Shown one piece after another: positions 27,653-36,185 of a stretch of 64,000 nucleotides of DNA. The position numbers and the translations under genes were made by a program. Position 1 is the first letter of the stretch, and each line of letters begins with the position of its first letter. A model generated the notes under the pieces. It had not been told where the DNA came from and searched no databases. It saw nothing but the letters and a program-made list of their open reading frames with translations. Source of the DNA: JBBQFI01 sp038321775 (lineage in GTDB: Bacteria > Verrucomicrobiota > Verrucomicrobiia > Chthoniobacterales > UBA10450); the NCBI GenBank assembly GCA_038321775.1, contig JBBQFI010000003.1, positions 186,001-250,000 of the forward strand, written 5' to 3'.

Positions 27653-28786
27653 ATGAGCAAATCAAAAGATCACCAAACCAAATTGATCGTCGCTGCGAGC
27701 GAGAACGATGCAGACATGTTTTATGCAACGCGTTTCTTCGCGCCCGATCCTTTTATTTTTCTCCAACGAAACGGAAAACGCACGCTCGTGCTGAGTGATT
27801 TGGAAATCGATCGCGGCCGAAAGACAGCGCAGGCTGACGAATTTTTGCCTTACAGCAAATTCGAGCGCGAAGTGCAGGGCACGCAGAAGAAATCACCGCC
27901 ATATGAGAAGGTGCTTGCGCACTTTTTGCGCAAACGCGGGGTTCGTTCCGCCACCGTCCCGGCAAGTTTTCCGCTCGGTTTTGCGCAGGAACTCGCGGCG
28001 AACAAGATTCGATTGCAAACAACAAACGGGCTCTTCTGGCCCGAACGCGAAGCAAAAACCGCAGACGAACTGCGTTTGATGCGACGTGCGCTCGTTATCA
28101 CCGAAACCGGCCTGGCGCGCGCGATGGAAGTTCTGGGCGCATCAAAAATTGCGCGTGGAAAAAAACTGCGGTGGTCGGGCAAGCCGCTCACTTCGGAAAT
28201 ATTGCGCGCGGAAATCGACACCGCGATTTTACGCGACGGAGGTTTGCCGGCGAATACGATCGTCGCCGGAGGAGATCAGGCGTGCGATCCGCACGAGCGC
28301 GGACACGGTCCTTTGCGCGCCGATTCTTTGATCATTCTCGACATCTTTCCGCGCGCGGCGGCCAGCGGTTACTTTGGCGATCTTACGCGCACGGTTGTGA
28401 GGGGACGGGCGAGTGAGGCACAGCGGAAACTTTGGGAAACAGTGCGCGAAGGTCAGGAGTTGGCGCTAAAAAAAATGAAGCCGGGCGTGGACGGTTTGAA
28501 GGTGCACAACGAGATCAAGAAATTCTTTACCGATCGCGGTTATCCCACCGAAGTGCGCAAGGGTCGGCAGGTCGGATTCTTTCACGGAACCGGACATGGG
28601 CTTGGTCTCGAGATTCACGAGCACCCGCGTTTTCAAAAAACTATTTTCAAAAAAGGTCAGGTACTGACGGTGGAACCCGGTCTTTATTATCCGGGATTGG
28701 GCGGCGTTCGCCTGGAAGATGTGGTGGTTTTGACGGATAAAGGCATTCGTTTACTCTCGCGATTCGAAAAGCGCCTGGAAATCTGA
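27653..28786 (+). CDS. M24 metallopeptidase, Xaa-Pro aminopeptidase type
   Basis: A 377-residue creatinase-fold peptidase that probably cleaves N-terminal residues from X-Pro peptides. The start ATG 27653 follows CGGGAG. The five metal ligands are visible in the expected order: aspartates in LIILDIFPRAAA and FGDLTRTVV, histidine in GFFHGTGHGLGLEIHEHPR, glutamates in LTVEPGLYYPG and VRLEDVVV. The N-terminal about 150 residues form the non-catalytic creatinase N domain. It stands between the ABC gene and a membrane zinc peptidase, with a palindromic repeat just upstream. Confidence 0.88.
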   Translation: MSKSKDHQTKLIVAASENDADMFYATRFFAPDPFIFLQRNGKRTLVLSDLEIDRGRKTAQADEFLPYSKFEREVQGTQKKSPPYEKVLAHFLRKRGVRSATVPASFPLGFAQELAANKIRLQTTNGLFWPEREAKTADELRLMRRALVITETGLARAMEVLGASKIARGKKLRWSGKPLTSEILRAEIDTAILRDGGLPANTIVAGGDQACDPHERGHGPLRADSLIILDIFPRAAASGYFGDLTRTVVRGRASEAQRKLWETVREGQELALKKMKPGVDGLKVHNEIKKFFTDRGYPTEVRKGRQVGFFHGTGHGLGLEIHEHPRFQKTIFKKGQVLTVEPGLYYPGLGGVRLEDVVVLTDKGIRLLSRFEKRLEI

Positions 28787-28824
28787 ACGAAGCAGGCGCG
28801 ACGTAGTCTAAATAGCGTCAAGTT

Positions 28825-29520
28825 ATGTACTATTATGGGTTCGGACATCACTGGCTCTTTCTTATTGGGGTGCCTCTGATCATAGGGTTATGGGCGCAAT
28901 TTCGGGTCAAATCAGCTTTCCGTCGCTGGGGCGCGGTGCGCGCGAGCGCAAATATTTCTGGAGCGGAAGCGGCTCGCGAGATTTTGCAGGCCGCGCAGAT
29001 CCACGACGTCGATGTAATCGAGACGAATGATTTCCTCGGCGACCATTACGATCCGTCGAAGAAAAAGCTCTGCCTTTCCACGAACGTCTACAACACGCCT
29101 TCGGTGGCGGCGCTTGGAATCGCGGCCCACGAAACTGGTCACGCTATCCAGCACGCAAAATCTTACACGCCTCTGATGGCGCGGATGACGATTGTCCCGG
29201 TCACGCAGGTCGCTTCGCAGATGTTGCCGCTGGTGATTTTCGGCGGACTATTTTTTCACATCACCGGTCTGATTACGCTGGGTATTTGGTGCTACGCCAT
29301 TCTTCTTGTTTTCCAATTGATCACGTTACCGGTCGAGTTTGATGCTTCGCGGCGTGCCAAAATCATCCTGCGTGAAATGCACATCATCCAGCCAGGTGAA
29401 GAGGCCACAGGAGTGAACAAAGTTTTAAATGCTGCCGCGCTTACCTATGTCGCCGCATTTATCGCGGCGCTGGGCAACCTCTTATGGTTGCTCTCTGTGC
29501 GCGGCGATCGTCGCAGCTGA
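28825..29520 (+). CDS. YugP-type membrane zinc metallopeptidase
   Basis: A 231-residue neutral zinc metallopeptidase of the PF04298 family. The zinc motif HETGH is near 111 with the typical preceding AALGIAAHETGHAIQHA context. Transmembrane segments are at about 9-25, 122-140, 145-172 and 200-225, so the catalytic site faces the membrane surface. The third ligand is expected in the EFDASRRA motif near 172. Physiological substrates are unknown. The gene begins 38 nt after the M24 gene and precedes the sigma factor. Confidence 0.85.
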   Translation: MYYYGFGHHWLFLIGVPLIIGLWAQFRVKSAFRRWGAVRASANISGAEAAREILQAAQIHDVDVIETNDFLGDHYDPSKKKLCLSTNVYNTPSVAALGIAAHETGHAIQHAKSYTPLMARMTIVPVTQVASQMLPLVIFGGLFFHITGLITLGIWCYAILLVFQLITLPVEFDASRRAKIILREMHIIQPGEEATGVNKVLNAAALTYVAAFIAALGNLLWLLSVRGDRRS

Positions 29521-29541
29521 TCTGCGATCAAATTGAAACGT

Positions 29542-30228
29542 ATGTCTTCTGTCGCACTGCCAATTCCTCGTCGCATTTCCGATTTGTTATCGTCGGGGGA
29601 ACAACCCCGTGCTAAGTCTAAGCGCGACCCGATGGACCGGCGACGAACGGATGAAGACAAACCGCTGGTTGCGCGTACGCAATCGGGCGATGCCGTTGCG
29701 TTTGATGAACTCGTCGTGAAATACACGCCGCGTCTCTACGGCCTCGTTTACAACATGACCTCAAATCACGAGGACACGAACGATCTGCTACAGGATGTTT
29801 TTGCCAAAGCTTACAAATCGATCCGCGGCTTCCGCGGCAAATCGTCATTCTACACCTGGATCCATTCGATCGCGGTGAACATGACTTTGAACTTCCTCAA
29901 AAAGCGCAGTCGCCGCTATAATCTCAGCCTCGACGACATGGACGCGAGCGTGCAAAACGATAAGGAATTTATAGAGCTCACCGCCACGAGCAGTCCAGTG
30001 CGCGAAGCCGACCTGGGCGAGCTCCAGCGAAGATTGAACGAGGCCATGATGAAACTGTCTGATGAACACAGAGCGGTCGTCACCATGTTTCACATTCAAG
30101 GAATGCCTCACGCCGAAATCAGTAAAATCTTGCGCGTTTCAGAAGGCACGGTACGTTCCCGGCTCTTTTACGCGAATCGGCAGCTGCAAAATTACCTGGA
30201 AGAATTCCGCATCAATCCTGTTTCATAA
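29542..30228 (+). CDS. ECF-type sigma factor (RpoE-like)
   Basis: A 228-residue sigma factor from ATG 29542 (a TTG 9 nt upstream and an ATG at 29632 are alternatives). Region 2 is seen in the GLVYNMTSNHEDTNDLLQDVFAKAYKSI stretch, with the -10-binding FRGKSSFYTWIHSIAVNMTLNFLKKR helix. Region 4 is the helix-turn-helix GMPHAEISKILRVSEGTVRSRLFYANRQL near 190-220. It is followed after 15 nt by a small membrane protein that is a plausible anti-sigma factor, and then by an HtrA-like protein: an arrangement reminiscent of the sigma-E, RseA, DegP/DegS envelope-stress group. Confidence 0.85.
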   Translation: MSSVALPIPRRISDLLSSGEQPRAKSKRDPMDRRRTDEDKPLVARTQSGDAVAFDELVVKYTPRLYGLVYNMTSNHEDTNDLLQDVFAKAYKSIRGFRGKSSFYTWIHSIAVNMTLNFLKKRSRRYNLSLDDMDASVQNDKEFIELTATSSPVREADLGELQRRLNEAMMKLSDEHRAVVTMFHIQGMPHAEISKILRVSEGTVRSRLFYANRQLQNYLEEFRINPVS

Positions 30229-30243
30229 ATATTCCGGAAGCGC

Positions 30244-30738
30244 ATGGACGAATTTAACGAGAACGACATCGGCAAGCTGCTGCGCCTAAAACGGCACGAG
30301 CAGCCGCCTCCTGCCTACTTCGAAAATTTCCTGCACGAATTTCATCGCCGTCAGCGCGACGAGCTTTTGCGTCAACCGGTGTGGCGCATCTGCCTGCAAC
30401 GCGCACATGATTTCATGTTCCGCTTGAACATGCCGTCCCTCGCTTCTTATCCCGTCGCGGCAGCAGCTGTGCTGGTTTGTGCAGCGGTGATCTCGTTTAA
30501 GGTTTATCAAACTCCGCAGCCCGTAAATCTGGCGCAACAACCAACGACCGTGCTGGATGCTTCGTCATTCGACAATCGAAGTGATTGGAGCCTCGCCAAG
30601 CCAATTGCCACGCGCGATTTCAGCTTTCCCCTTCGTCGTAACTTCAGAGATAGCGCCCAAGCTCAACGGGCCGCAGCAACCCCACGCTACGTGCTCGACA
30701 GTACTCCCGTGAGTTATGAGCCGGCTTTCACTTTTTAG
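30244..30738 (+). CDS. Small single-span membrane protein, candidate anti-sigma factor
   Basis: A 164-residue protein with a charged N-terminal region (about 1-65), a transmembrane segment at about 68-90 (PVAAAAVLVCAAVISF) and a short periplasmic C-terminus. I do not recognise a zinc-binding ZAS motif, but its position directly downstream of an ECF sigma gene and its topology suggest a RseA-like anti-sigma role (inference). The start has a GGAAG site 5-8 nt upstream. It overlaps the next gene by 23 nt, so coordinated expression is likely. Confidence 0.6.
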   Translation: MDEFNENDIGKLLRLKRHEQPPPAYFENFLHEFHRRQRDELLRQPVWRICLQRAHDFMFRLNMPSLASYPVAAAAVLVCAAVISFKVYQTPQPVNLAQQPTTVLDASSFDNRSDWSLAKPIATRDFSFPLRRNFRDSAQAQRAAATPRYVLDSTPVSYEPAFTF

Positions 30739-31804
30739 TGCGGCGCCGGAAACTTCTTTCCGGTTTTCGTCTGTTGCAGTTTTTAGAATTCTCGTCGCGC
30801 TGACGTTTTGCAGCGCCATCGGATTCCTCCACGCCGAGGATATGCCCTCCAACTCCATTGGGCAGGAGGTCAAATCGATCTTCGATCGCTGTGCCAAGGC
30901 GGTCGTTAAAATTCACGCGGCCGATCAACACGGTGAACTTTCCGGCACCGGATTTTTCGTGGATCCAACGGGAACGCTTTTCACGTCGTATTCGGTTGGA
31001 GGGGACGCGACCAATTTCACTGTGGAGGTGGATGGCAAAAAATTACCGGCTCGCCAGGTTTTGGTCGATCTGCGCAGCGGCCTCGCCATGCTCAAGGTAG
31101 ACGCGACCACATCATGGTTGCCGATTGGTCATTCGGATCAACTCGAAGTCGCGACCCCCGTGGTTACGATCGGCTTTCCGCTCGATCTGCCGGAAACGCC
31201 TGGTTTTGGAATGATCGCCGGCTTTGATCGCAAATATCTCGGCCGTTATTTTTCGACAACACACTTGCGCGTGAATCTCCCGACCCAGCGCGGTGAAGCG
31301 GGGGCGCCGCTTCTGAATTTCAAAGGCGAAGTGGTTGGCATTCTCGTGAGCAGCCTGGAAAATAATTCTTCCTGTTATGCGTTGCCGATCGCGGCCGCGG
31401 AAAAAATTCGCGATGATTTTGTCCGCTTTGGCGAACCGCGCCACGGCTGGATCGGGATCAATGTCTCGGAAGCGCCGGCGTCGGTGGAAGGTTCGCGCGC
31501 GGAGATGACGAAAATCATGGACGGAACGCCCGCCGCTGATTCGGGCGTGAAGGAAGGCGACATTTTGCTGCAAGTTGGCAAAACAAAAGTGCACGAACCT
31601 GAGGACGTGCTCGACGCCTCATTTTTCATCAGCGCCGGTGACACCGTTCCCATCACTGTTATGCGAAACAATGAGAAACTAACCTTTAATGTGCAGGCCG
31701 AATTCCATCCCGCGGCCCAGAAATCTTCGCTCGCGACCGCTGTCGACTCGAAGAATCAAGGCATGCCCTTGAAACTCGACTCGATCGTTAGGCGAACGCC
31801 GTAG
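30716..31804 (+). CDS. HtrA/DegP-like protein with trypsin-fold and PDZ domain, catalytic triad lost
   Basis: A 362-residue exported protein with a signal peptide (about 1-42, cleavage after FLHA). Residues about 50-220 match the HtrA protease fold: GTGFFVDPTGTLFTS..., DLRSGLAMLK and QRGEAGAPLLNFKGEVVGI. The residues corresponding to the catalytic His, Asp and Ser are Ser/Tyr, Gly and Ala respectively, so the serine protease triad appears to be missing. A PDZ domain follows (about 245-330: GWIGINVSEAPASV...GVKEGDILLQVGK). It is probably a sensor, chaperone or ligand-binding relative of DegS. A TCGTTAGGC word lies near the stop codon (31785). Confidence 0.8.
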   Translation: MSRLSLFSAAPETSFRFSSVAVFRILVALTFCSAIGFLHAEDMPSNSIGQEVKSIFDRCAKAVVKIHAADQHGELSGTGFFVDPTGTLFTSYSVGGDATNFTVEVDGKKLPARQVLVDLRSGLAMLKVDATTSWLPIGHSDQLEVATPVVTIGFPLDLPETPGFGMIAGFDRKYLGRYFSTTHLRVNLPTQRGEAGAPLLNFKGEVVGILVSSLENNSSCYALPIAAAEKIRDDFVRFGEPRHGWIGINVSEAPASVEGSRAEMTKIMDGTPAADSGVKEGDILLQVGKTKVHEPEDVLDASFFISAGDTVPITVMRNNEKLTFNVQAEFHPAAQKSSLATAVDSKNQGMPLKLDSIVRRTP

Positions 31805-31822
31805 GTTTTCGTCTTCGAGGCG

Positions 31823-33823
31823 CTACAACATTTTACGAAATTTAGCTTCGTCTAAGATCGGGACGCCGAACTGTTTTGCTTTTTCCAATTTGCTGCCCAC
31901 TTCTTCGCCCGCGAGCAGGTAGCTCGTCTTCTTGCTCACGCTGCCGCTGACTTTCCCGCCGCACGCGATGATCAACTCTGCGATTTCGTCACGAGGTTGA
32001 CTCAAAGTGCCGGTCAACACCCATGTGGTCCCCTTGAATCCGGACGCTTCTGCTTTCGGGCGCTTCTCACTCGTTAGGCGCAGTCCCGCCCGCTGCAGGT
32101 GCTCAATCATTTTCCGGTTTCGACTTTCCTGAAAATATTGATGGATGCTGGCCCCGACGACTTCGCCGACATCGGGGATCCGCTGCAGTTCTTCCGGAGT
32201 GCTTTTCATCAACGCCTCCAGGCTCGTAAAGTAGTCCGCCAGAGCGCGCGATGCACTTACGCCCACATGGAGAATGCCAAGGGCGAAAATCAGTCGCCAG
32301 AGTGGCCGCGTTTTACTCGCTTCGATCGCATCGAGCAAATTGCGAATGCTTTTCTCGCCCATGCGCTCCAGTTCCGAGAGCTTCTTTTCATCGAGGTCGT
32401 AGATGTCGGTAATCTCACGGACAAATCTGTGCCTAACGAGTTGTTCGACCATCGCTTCGCCGAAACCTTCGATGTCCATCGCGCCGCGCGAAGCGAAATG
32501 CTCCGCGCGTCGCTTTAATTGCGCCGGACATTCGCTATTCACACAGCGCACCGCGACCTGGCCGGGATCTTTCACCACTTTGCTTCCGCATTCCGGGCAT
32601 TTGGCCGGCATGCGAAATTTCTTTTCCGTGCCGCTACGTAAATCGGTTCGAACGCCAACAACGGCCGGAATCACTTCGCCCGCCTTCTCCAGCAAAACCG
32701 TATCGCCGATTCGAATGTCTTTGCGCTCAATTTCCTCCTCATTGTGGAGAGTCGCGCGCGAGACGCGGCTGCCGCTCACCGTGACAGGTTCAAGCGCCGC
32801 CACGGGAGTCAGCGTTCCGGTGCGCCCGACTTGAATCAGAATACCGAGCAACTTTGTTTCCACGCGCTCGGCCGCGTATTTGTAGGCAATCGCCCAGCGC
32901 GGCGATTTTGCGGTGAAGCCGAGCGTTTCGCGTTGCGCGAACGAATCGACTTTCATCACCGCGCCGTCCGTTTGATAGACAAAATCGTGGCGCACTTGAT
33001 CGAGTTCGCGAATCGCACTCAAAATTTTCTCGATCGAATCCGCCATCCACCACCGCTCACTTGTCGGCAGACCGAGTTTTTTCAGGAGCGGGAAAAACTT
33101 GGAATGTCTTTCCAGTTCCACGCCCTCAATCGAACCTGTCCCGTAGAGAATAATTCCCAGCGGCCGTTTCGCGGCCATCGCGGGATCGAGCTGCTTGAGC
33201 GAACCAGCAGCAGCGTTCCGCGGATTTGCGAACGTCGGCAGTCCGGCTTCGGCGCGTTCCGCATTTAATTTCGCGAAGCCGTTTTTGTTCATGTAAACCT
33301 CGCCCCGCACTTCGAGCACATTCGGCGCTGCGCCTTTCAACTGCACCGGAATGGTTTTGATCGTCCGCACATTTTGCGTGATGTCGTCGCCGACCGTTCC
33401 GTCGCCGCGCGTTGCCGCGTAGCGCAGCCGGCCTTTTTCATAAAGCAGGGTCACAGCGACGCCATCCACCTTTGGTTCGATCACCACAGGAATCTTCTCG
33501 TTAGGCAAAAGTTTCTGCACGCGCCGATAGAAATCTCCGACTTCAGTTTCAGAGTAGGTGTTGTCGAGGCTCAGCATCGGAACGCGATGCGTAACCTGCG
33601 CGAAAGATTCGAGCGGTTTGCCGCCTACGCGTTGGGTCGGCGAATCAGGCGATGCGAATTGCGGGAAGCGCTTTTCGAGATCGGTCAGTTCGCGATAAAG
33701 CTCGTCGTATTCGCGATCGCTAATGGTCGGCGCGGCTTCCTCGTGGTAGCGGCGATTGTGCGCGTCAATCTCGTCGCGCAGTTTTGCGATCCGTTTTTCT
33801 GCGCTCGCTTCGTTCGACGGCAT
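31823..33823 (-). CDS. ligA: NAD-dependent DNA ligase LigA
   Basis: A 666-residue NAD-dependent ligase that seals nicks in replication and repair. The Ia domain occupies about 1-70, and the adenylation motif KVDG is at 118-121 (IEPKVDGVAVTLLYEKG), preceded by LSLDNTY. The OB fold follows, then the four-cysteine zinc finger CPECG...CVNSECPAQ near 405-430, helix-hairpin-helix repeats and a BRCT domain (about 590-666: GTTWVLTGTLSQPRDEIAELI). The domain order is complete and the length normal. It is divergent from the nagK-murQ fusion (32-nt gap). Three dispersed 9-mers lie within the gene. Confidence 0.95.
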   Translation of the reverse strand: MPSNEASAEKRIAKLRDEIDAHNRRYHEEAAPTISDREYDELYRELTDLEKRFPQFASPDSPTQRVGGKPLESFAQVTHRVPMLSLDNTYSETEVGDFYRRVQKLLPNEKIPVVIEPKVDGVAVTLLYEKGRLRYAATRGDGTVGDDITQNVRTIKTIPVQLKGAAPNVLEVRGEVYMNKNGFAKLNAERAEAGLPTFANPRNAAAGSLKQLDPAMAAKRPLGIILYGTGSIEGVELERHSKFFPLLKKLGLPTSERWWMADSIEKILSAIRELDQVRHDFVYQTDGAVMKVDSFAQRETLGFTAKSPRWAIAYKYAAERVETKLLGILIQVGRTGTLTPVAALEPVTVSGSRVSRATLHNEEEIERKDIRIGDTVLLEKAGEVIPAVVGVRTDLRSGTEKKFRMPAKCPECGSKVVKDPGQVAVRCVNSECPAQLKRRAEHFASRGAMDIEGFGEAMVEQLVRHRFVREITDIYDLDEKKLSELERMGEKSIRNLLDAIEASKTRPLWRLIFALGILHVGVSASRALADYFTSLEALMKSTPEELQRIPDVGEVVGASIHQYFQESRNRKMIEHLQRAGLRLTSEKRPKAEASGFKGTTWVLTGTLSQPRDEIAELIIACGGKVSGSVSKKTSYLLAGEEVGSKLEKAKQFGVPILDEAKFRKML

Positions 33824-33855
33824 GGAGCATGATACAAATCAGACGTGGTTCGACA

Positions 33856-35601
33856 ATGAACGGCCGCGAAAAAATCCTCGGTCTGGAAGGTGGCGGCACC
33901 AAAACCGCCTGGGTTTTGGTCGAGCGTGACGACGTCGAATTAAAGATCGTCGAGCAGGGCAAGTTGCCGCCCGCAAATTTTCGCCTGGCCACGCCCGAGC
34001 GTTTGCGCACGATTTTTTCCGAGCTGCCAAAGGAAATCGATCGCGCCGGAATTTTTTTGGCGGGCTGCGTCACGACAGAAGATCGCAGCGCTCTTTCTCG
34101 TCTTTGCGCGGAAATCTGGCCAAACACGAAAATCATTACCGGCAGCGATCGCGATTCCGGGCTGGCAGCTGCCCTTGGCCATCATGATGGAATCGTCGTG
34201 AACGCGGGCAGCGGTTCGTCCGTCACTGGGCGGCGCGGTGATCACATCGAAAAAGCGGGCGGATGGGGACACATTCTCGGTGACGCCGGCGGCGGTTATT
34301 TCATTTCCGTGCAGGCGCTGCGATTGGTCCTGCGCGAATACGATGTGCATCGCGGCGAGGCGAAATTTGCTGCAAATATTTTGCGCGCACTGTCGTTGAA
34401 CAATTTCGATGAGCTCGTGCGCTGGGCACAGACCGCCGACAAAATGGAGATCGCGATGCTGGCGCCGGTGGTTTGTGAAGCGGCGAGAAACGGCGACGAG
34501 CGTGTAATTGAAATATTGGAGGAAGGCGCGCGCGTCTTAAGCCAATACACCGAAGCAGTTGCCACGCGTCTGCACTTGCTCGCGCCGAAAGTGATGCTGC
34601 TCGGCGGTCTCTTTCATCGAGACTCGATTTACACTCACACCTTTCGGCGCCGATTAAAAAAACTGCTGCCGGATGCTCGTGTCTCGACGGTGGAGCAACC
34701 GCCGGAATTAGGTGCGGCATGGTTGGCCGCGGAATTGCACGAACATCCCGTCGCCTGGAAACCAAAATCCTCCGAGAAACTTGATGACCTGGCTGCGGCC
34801 GCGACAGAGCAGCGCAATACGCGCTCGGAAAATCTCGAGCGAATGAGCACCCGCGAACTCGTGGATCTTTTTATCGAGGAAGAAAAATTTGTGGCGGAAG
34901 CGTTGCGCGCTGCGAGCGATCACCTGGTCGCTGCGATCGAGATTGTCGCGAACGGTTTGCGCAAAGGCGGACGGCTATTTTACGTTGGCGCGGGCACGAG
35001 CGGGCGTCTGGGCGTTCTCGACGCGAGCGAAATTCCGCCAACCTTTGGTGTGTCGCCGGAGCTGGTTCAGGGGATCATTGCCGGAGGTGTGACAGCACTT
35101 TTTCGAAGCGTGGAAGGCGCCGAGGATGAAACGAGCAACGGCGCGCTCGCCATCGATGAGCGTGGCATCAATGAATCGGATGTGATTCTTGGAATTACGG
35201 CGAGCGGTCGGACTCCTTTTGTCCTCGGCGCTCTGACCCGCGCTCATTCGTTAGGCGCGAAAACGATTTTGCTGAGCTGCAATCCAACCACGGAAGAAAA
35301 CGCGGTGGCGGACCTGCGGATCAATCTCGCGGTAGGGCCGGAAATTGTGGCGGGTTCAACGAGACTGAAGGCTGGGACGGCAACGAAAGTTGCGCTCAAC
35401 ATCATCAGCACGGGGACGATGGTGGCGCTCGGCAAAGTCCAGGGGAACACCATGATCGATCTCGCCGCCACGAGCGGTAAACTACGCGATCGCGCGGCGC
35501 GACTCGTGGCGGAACAGCTCGATTGCGGCTATGACGATGCCGTCGAACGTTTGCAGAGCCACGGTTGGAATTTGCGCGCCGCGATAAACTCAGCCAAATG
35601 A
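33856..35601 (+). CDS. murQ: Fused amino-sugar kinase (BadF/BcrA-type ATPase) and N-acetylmuramic acid 6-phosphate etherase
   Basis: A 581-residue two-domain protein. Residues about 1-300 form an ASKHA sugar kinase (LGLEGGGTKTAWVLVERD, NAGSGSSVTGRRG, GGWGHILGDAGGGY), presumably phosphorylating GlcNAc or MurNAc. Residues about 320-581 are MurQ, which removes the lactyl ether from MurNAc-6-phosphate to give GlcNAc-6-phosphate: the SIS domain carries VGAGTSGRLGVLDASEIPPTF and GITASGRTPFVLGAL, with the catalytic GAEDE segment. Its product feeds NagA at 13.8 kb. Start ATG 33856 is preferred; the upstream in-frame extension overlaps ligA. Both halves look intact, so kinase and etherase act in one polypeptide. 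Confidence 0.88.
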   Translation: MNGREKILGLEGGGTKTAWVLVERDDVELKIVEQGKLPPANFRLATPERLRTIFSELPKEIDRAGIFLAGCVTTEDRSALSRLCAEIWPNTKIITGSDRDSGLAAALGHHDGIVVNAGSGSSVTGRRGDHIEKAGGWGHILGDAGGGYFISVQALRLVLREYDVHRGEAKFAANILRALSLNNFDELVRWAQTADKMEIAMLAPVVCEAARNGDERVIEILEEGARVLSQYTEAVATRLHLLAPKVMLLGGLFHRDSIYTHTFRRRLKKLLPDARVSTVEQPPELGAAWLAAELHEHPVAWKPKSSEKLDDLAAAATEQRNTRSENLERMSTRELVDLFIEEEKFVAEALRAASDHLVAAIEIVANGLRKGGRLFYVGAGTSGRLGVLDASEIPPTFGVSPELVQGIIAGGVTALFRSVEGAEDETSNGALAIDERGINESDVILGITASGRTPFVLGALTRAHSLGAKTILLSCNPTTEENAVADLRINLAVGPEIVAGSTRLKAGTATKVALNIISTGTMVALGKVQGNTMIDLAATSGKLRDRAARLVAEQLDCGYDDAVERLQSHGWNLRAAINSAK

Positions 35602-36185
35602 CAGGCGCAGTGTCCGAGCCAAACAAAATATTTCGCGAGGCGATAGAGGCGTCTGTCGTTACGACCCGATCTTTATCCGCGTTGGAAGAGCCACTGCTCC
35701 GCGCCGCGAAACTAATCGAAGAATGTCTTGGGACCGGTCACAAGCTTTTGGTTTGCGGAAACGGTGGCAGCGCTGCCGACGCGGCGGATTTCTCGACGGA
35801 GTTTGCCTGCCGCTTTATGCACGACCGTCGTCCCTATCCCGCGATGAATCTGGCGCAAGGGGGCAGCCTAACGAGTGCAATCGGAAACGATTACGGCTTC
35901 GAAGAAATTTTTGCACGGCAGATTACAGCCTTCGGCGAGCGCGGCGATGTGCTCGTTGCGATTTCGACGAGCGGCAATTCTCCAAATGTCGGCCGCGCGA
36001 TTAAAGAAGCGCGCGCATCTGGCCTAACGAGTGTTGCGTTGCTGGGCCGTGACGGCGGCGCGTCAAAAGGCGTTGCGGACATCGATCTCGTCGTGTCGGG
36101 CGATTCGACCGCACGTATTCAGGAGGCGCACAAATTTCTCCTGCATGTCATTTGCGAGATCGTGGAATCTCGCCTGCCACGTTAG
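35598..36185 (+). CDS. SIS-domain phosphosugar isomerase, GmhA-like
   Basis: A 195-residue isomerase whose ATG overlaps the murQ stop (ATGA). The SIS motifs KLLVCGNGGSAADAADFSTEF (about 51-71) and LVAISTSGNSPNVGRAI (about 117-133), plus the catalytic glutamate in QEAHKFLLHVICEI near 177, match sedoheptulose-7-phosphate isomerase GmhA, which starts ADP-heptose synthesis for LPS. In this amino-sugar context it might instead act on a different phosphosugar. The genomic coupling suggests joint expression with MurNAc-6-P breakdown. Two dispersed 9-mers are within it. Confidence 0.8.
   Translation: MTGAVSEPNKIFREAIEASVVTTRSLSALEEPLLRAAKLIEECLGTGHKLLVCGNGGSAADAADFSTEFACRFMHDRRPYPAMNLAQGGSLTSAIGNDYGFEEIFARQITAFGERGDVLVAISTSGNSPNVGRAIKEARASGLTSVALLGRDGGASKGVADIDLVVSGDSTARIQEAHKFLLHVICEIVESRLPR

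Noticed and set aside
32744..33268. Plus-strand open frame across ligA
   Set aside because: It is an antisense shadow of ligA, with no family signal and no ribosome-binding site.
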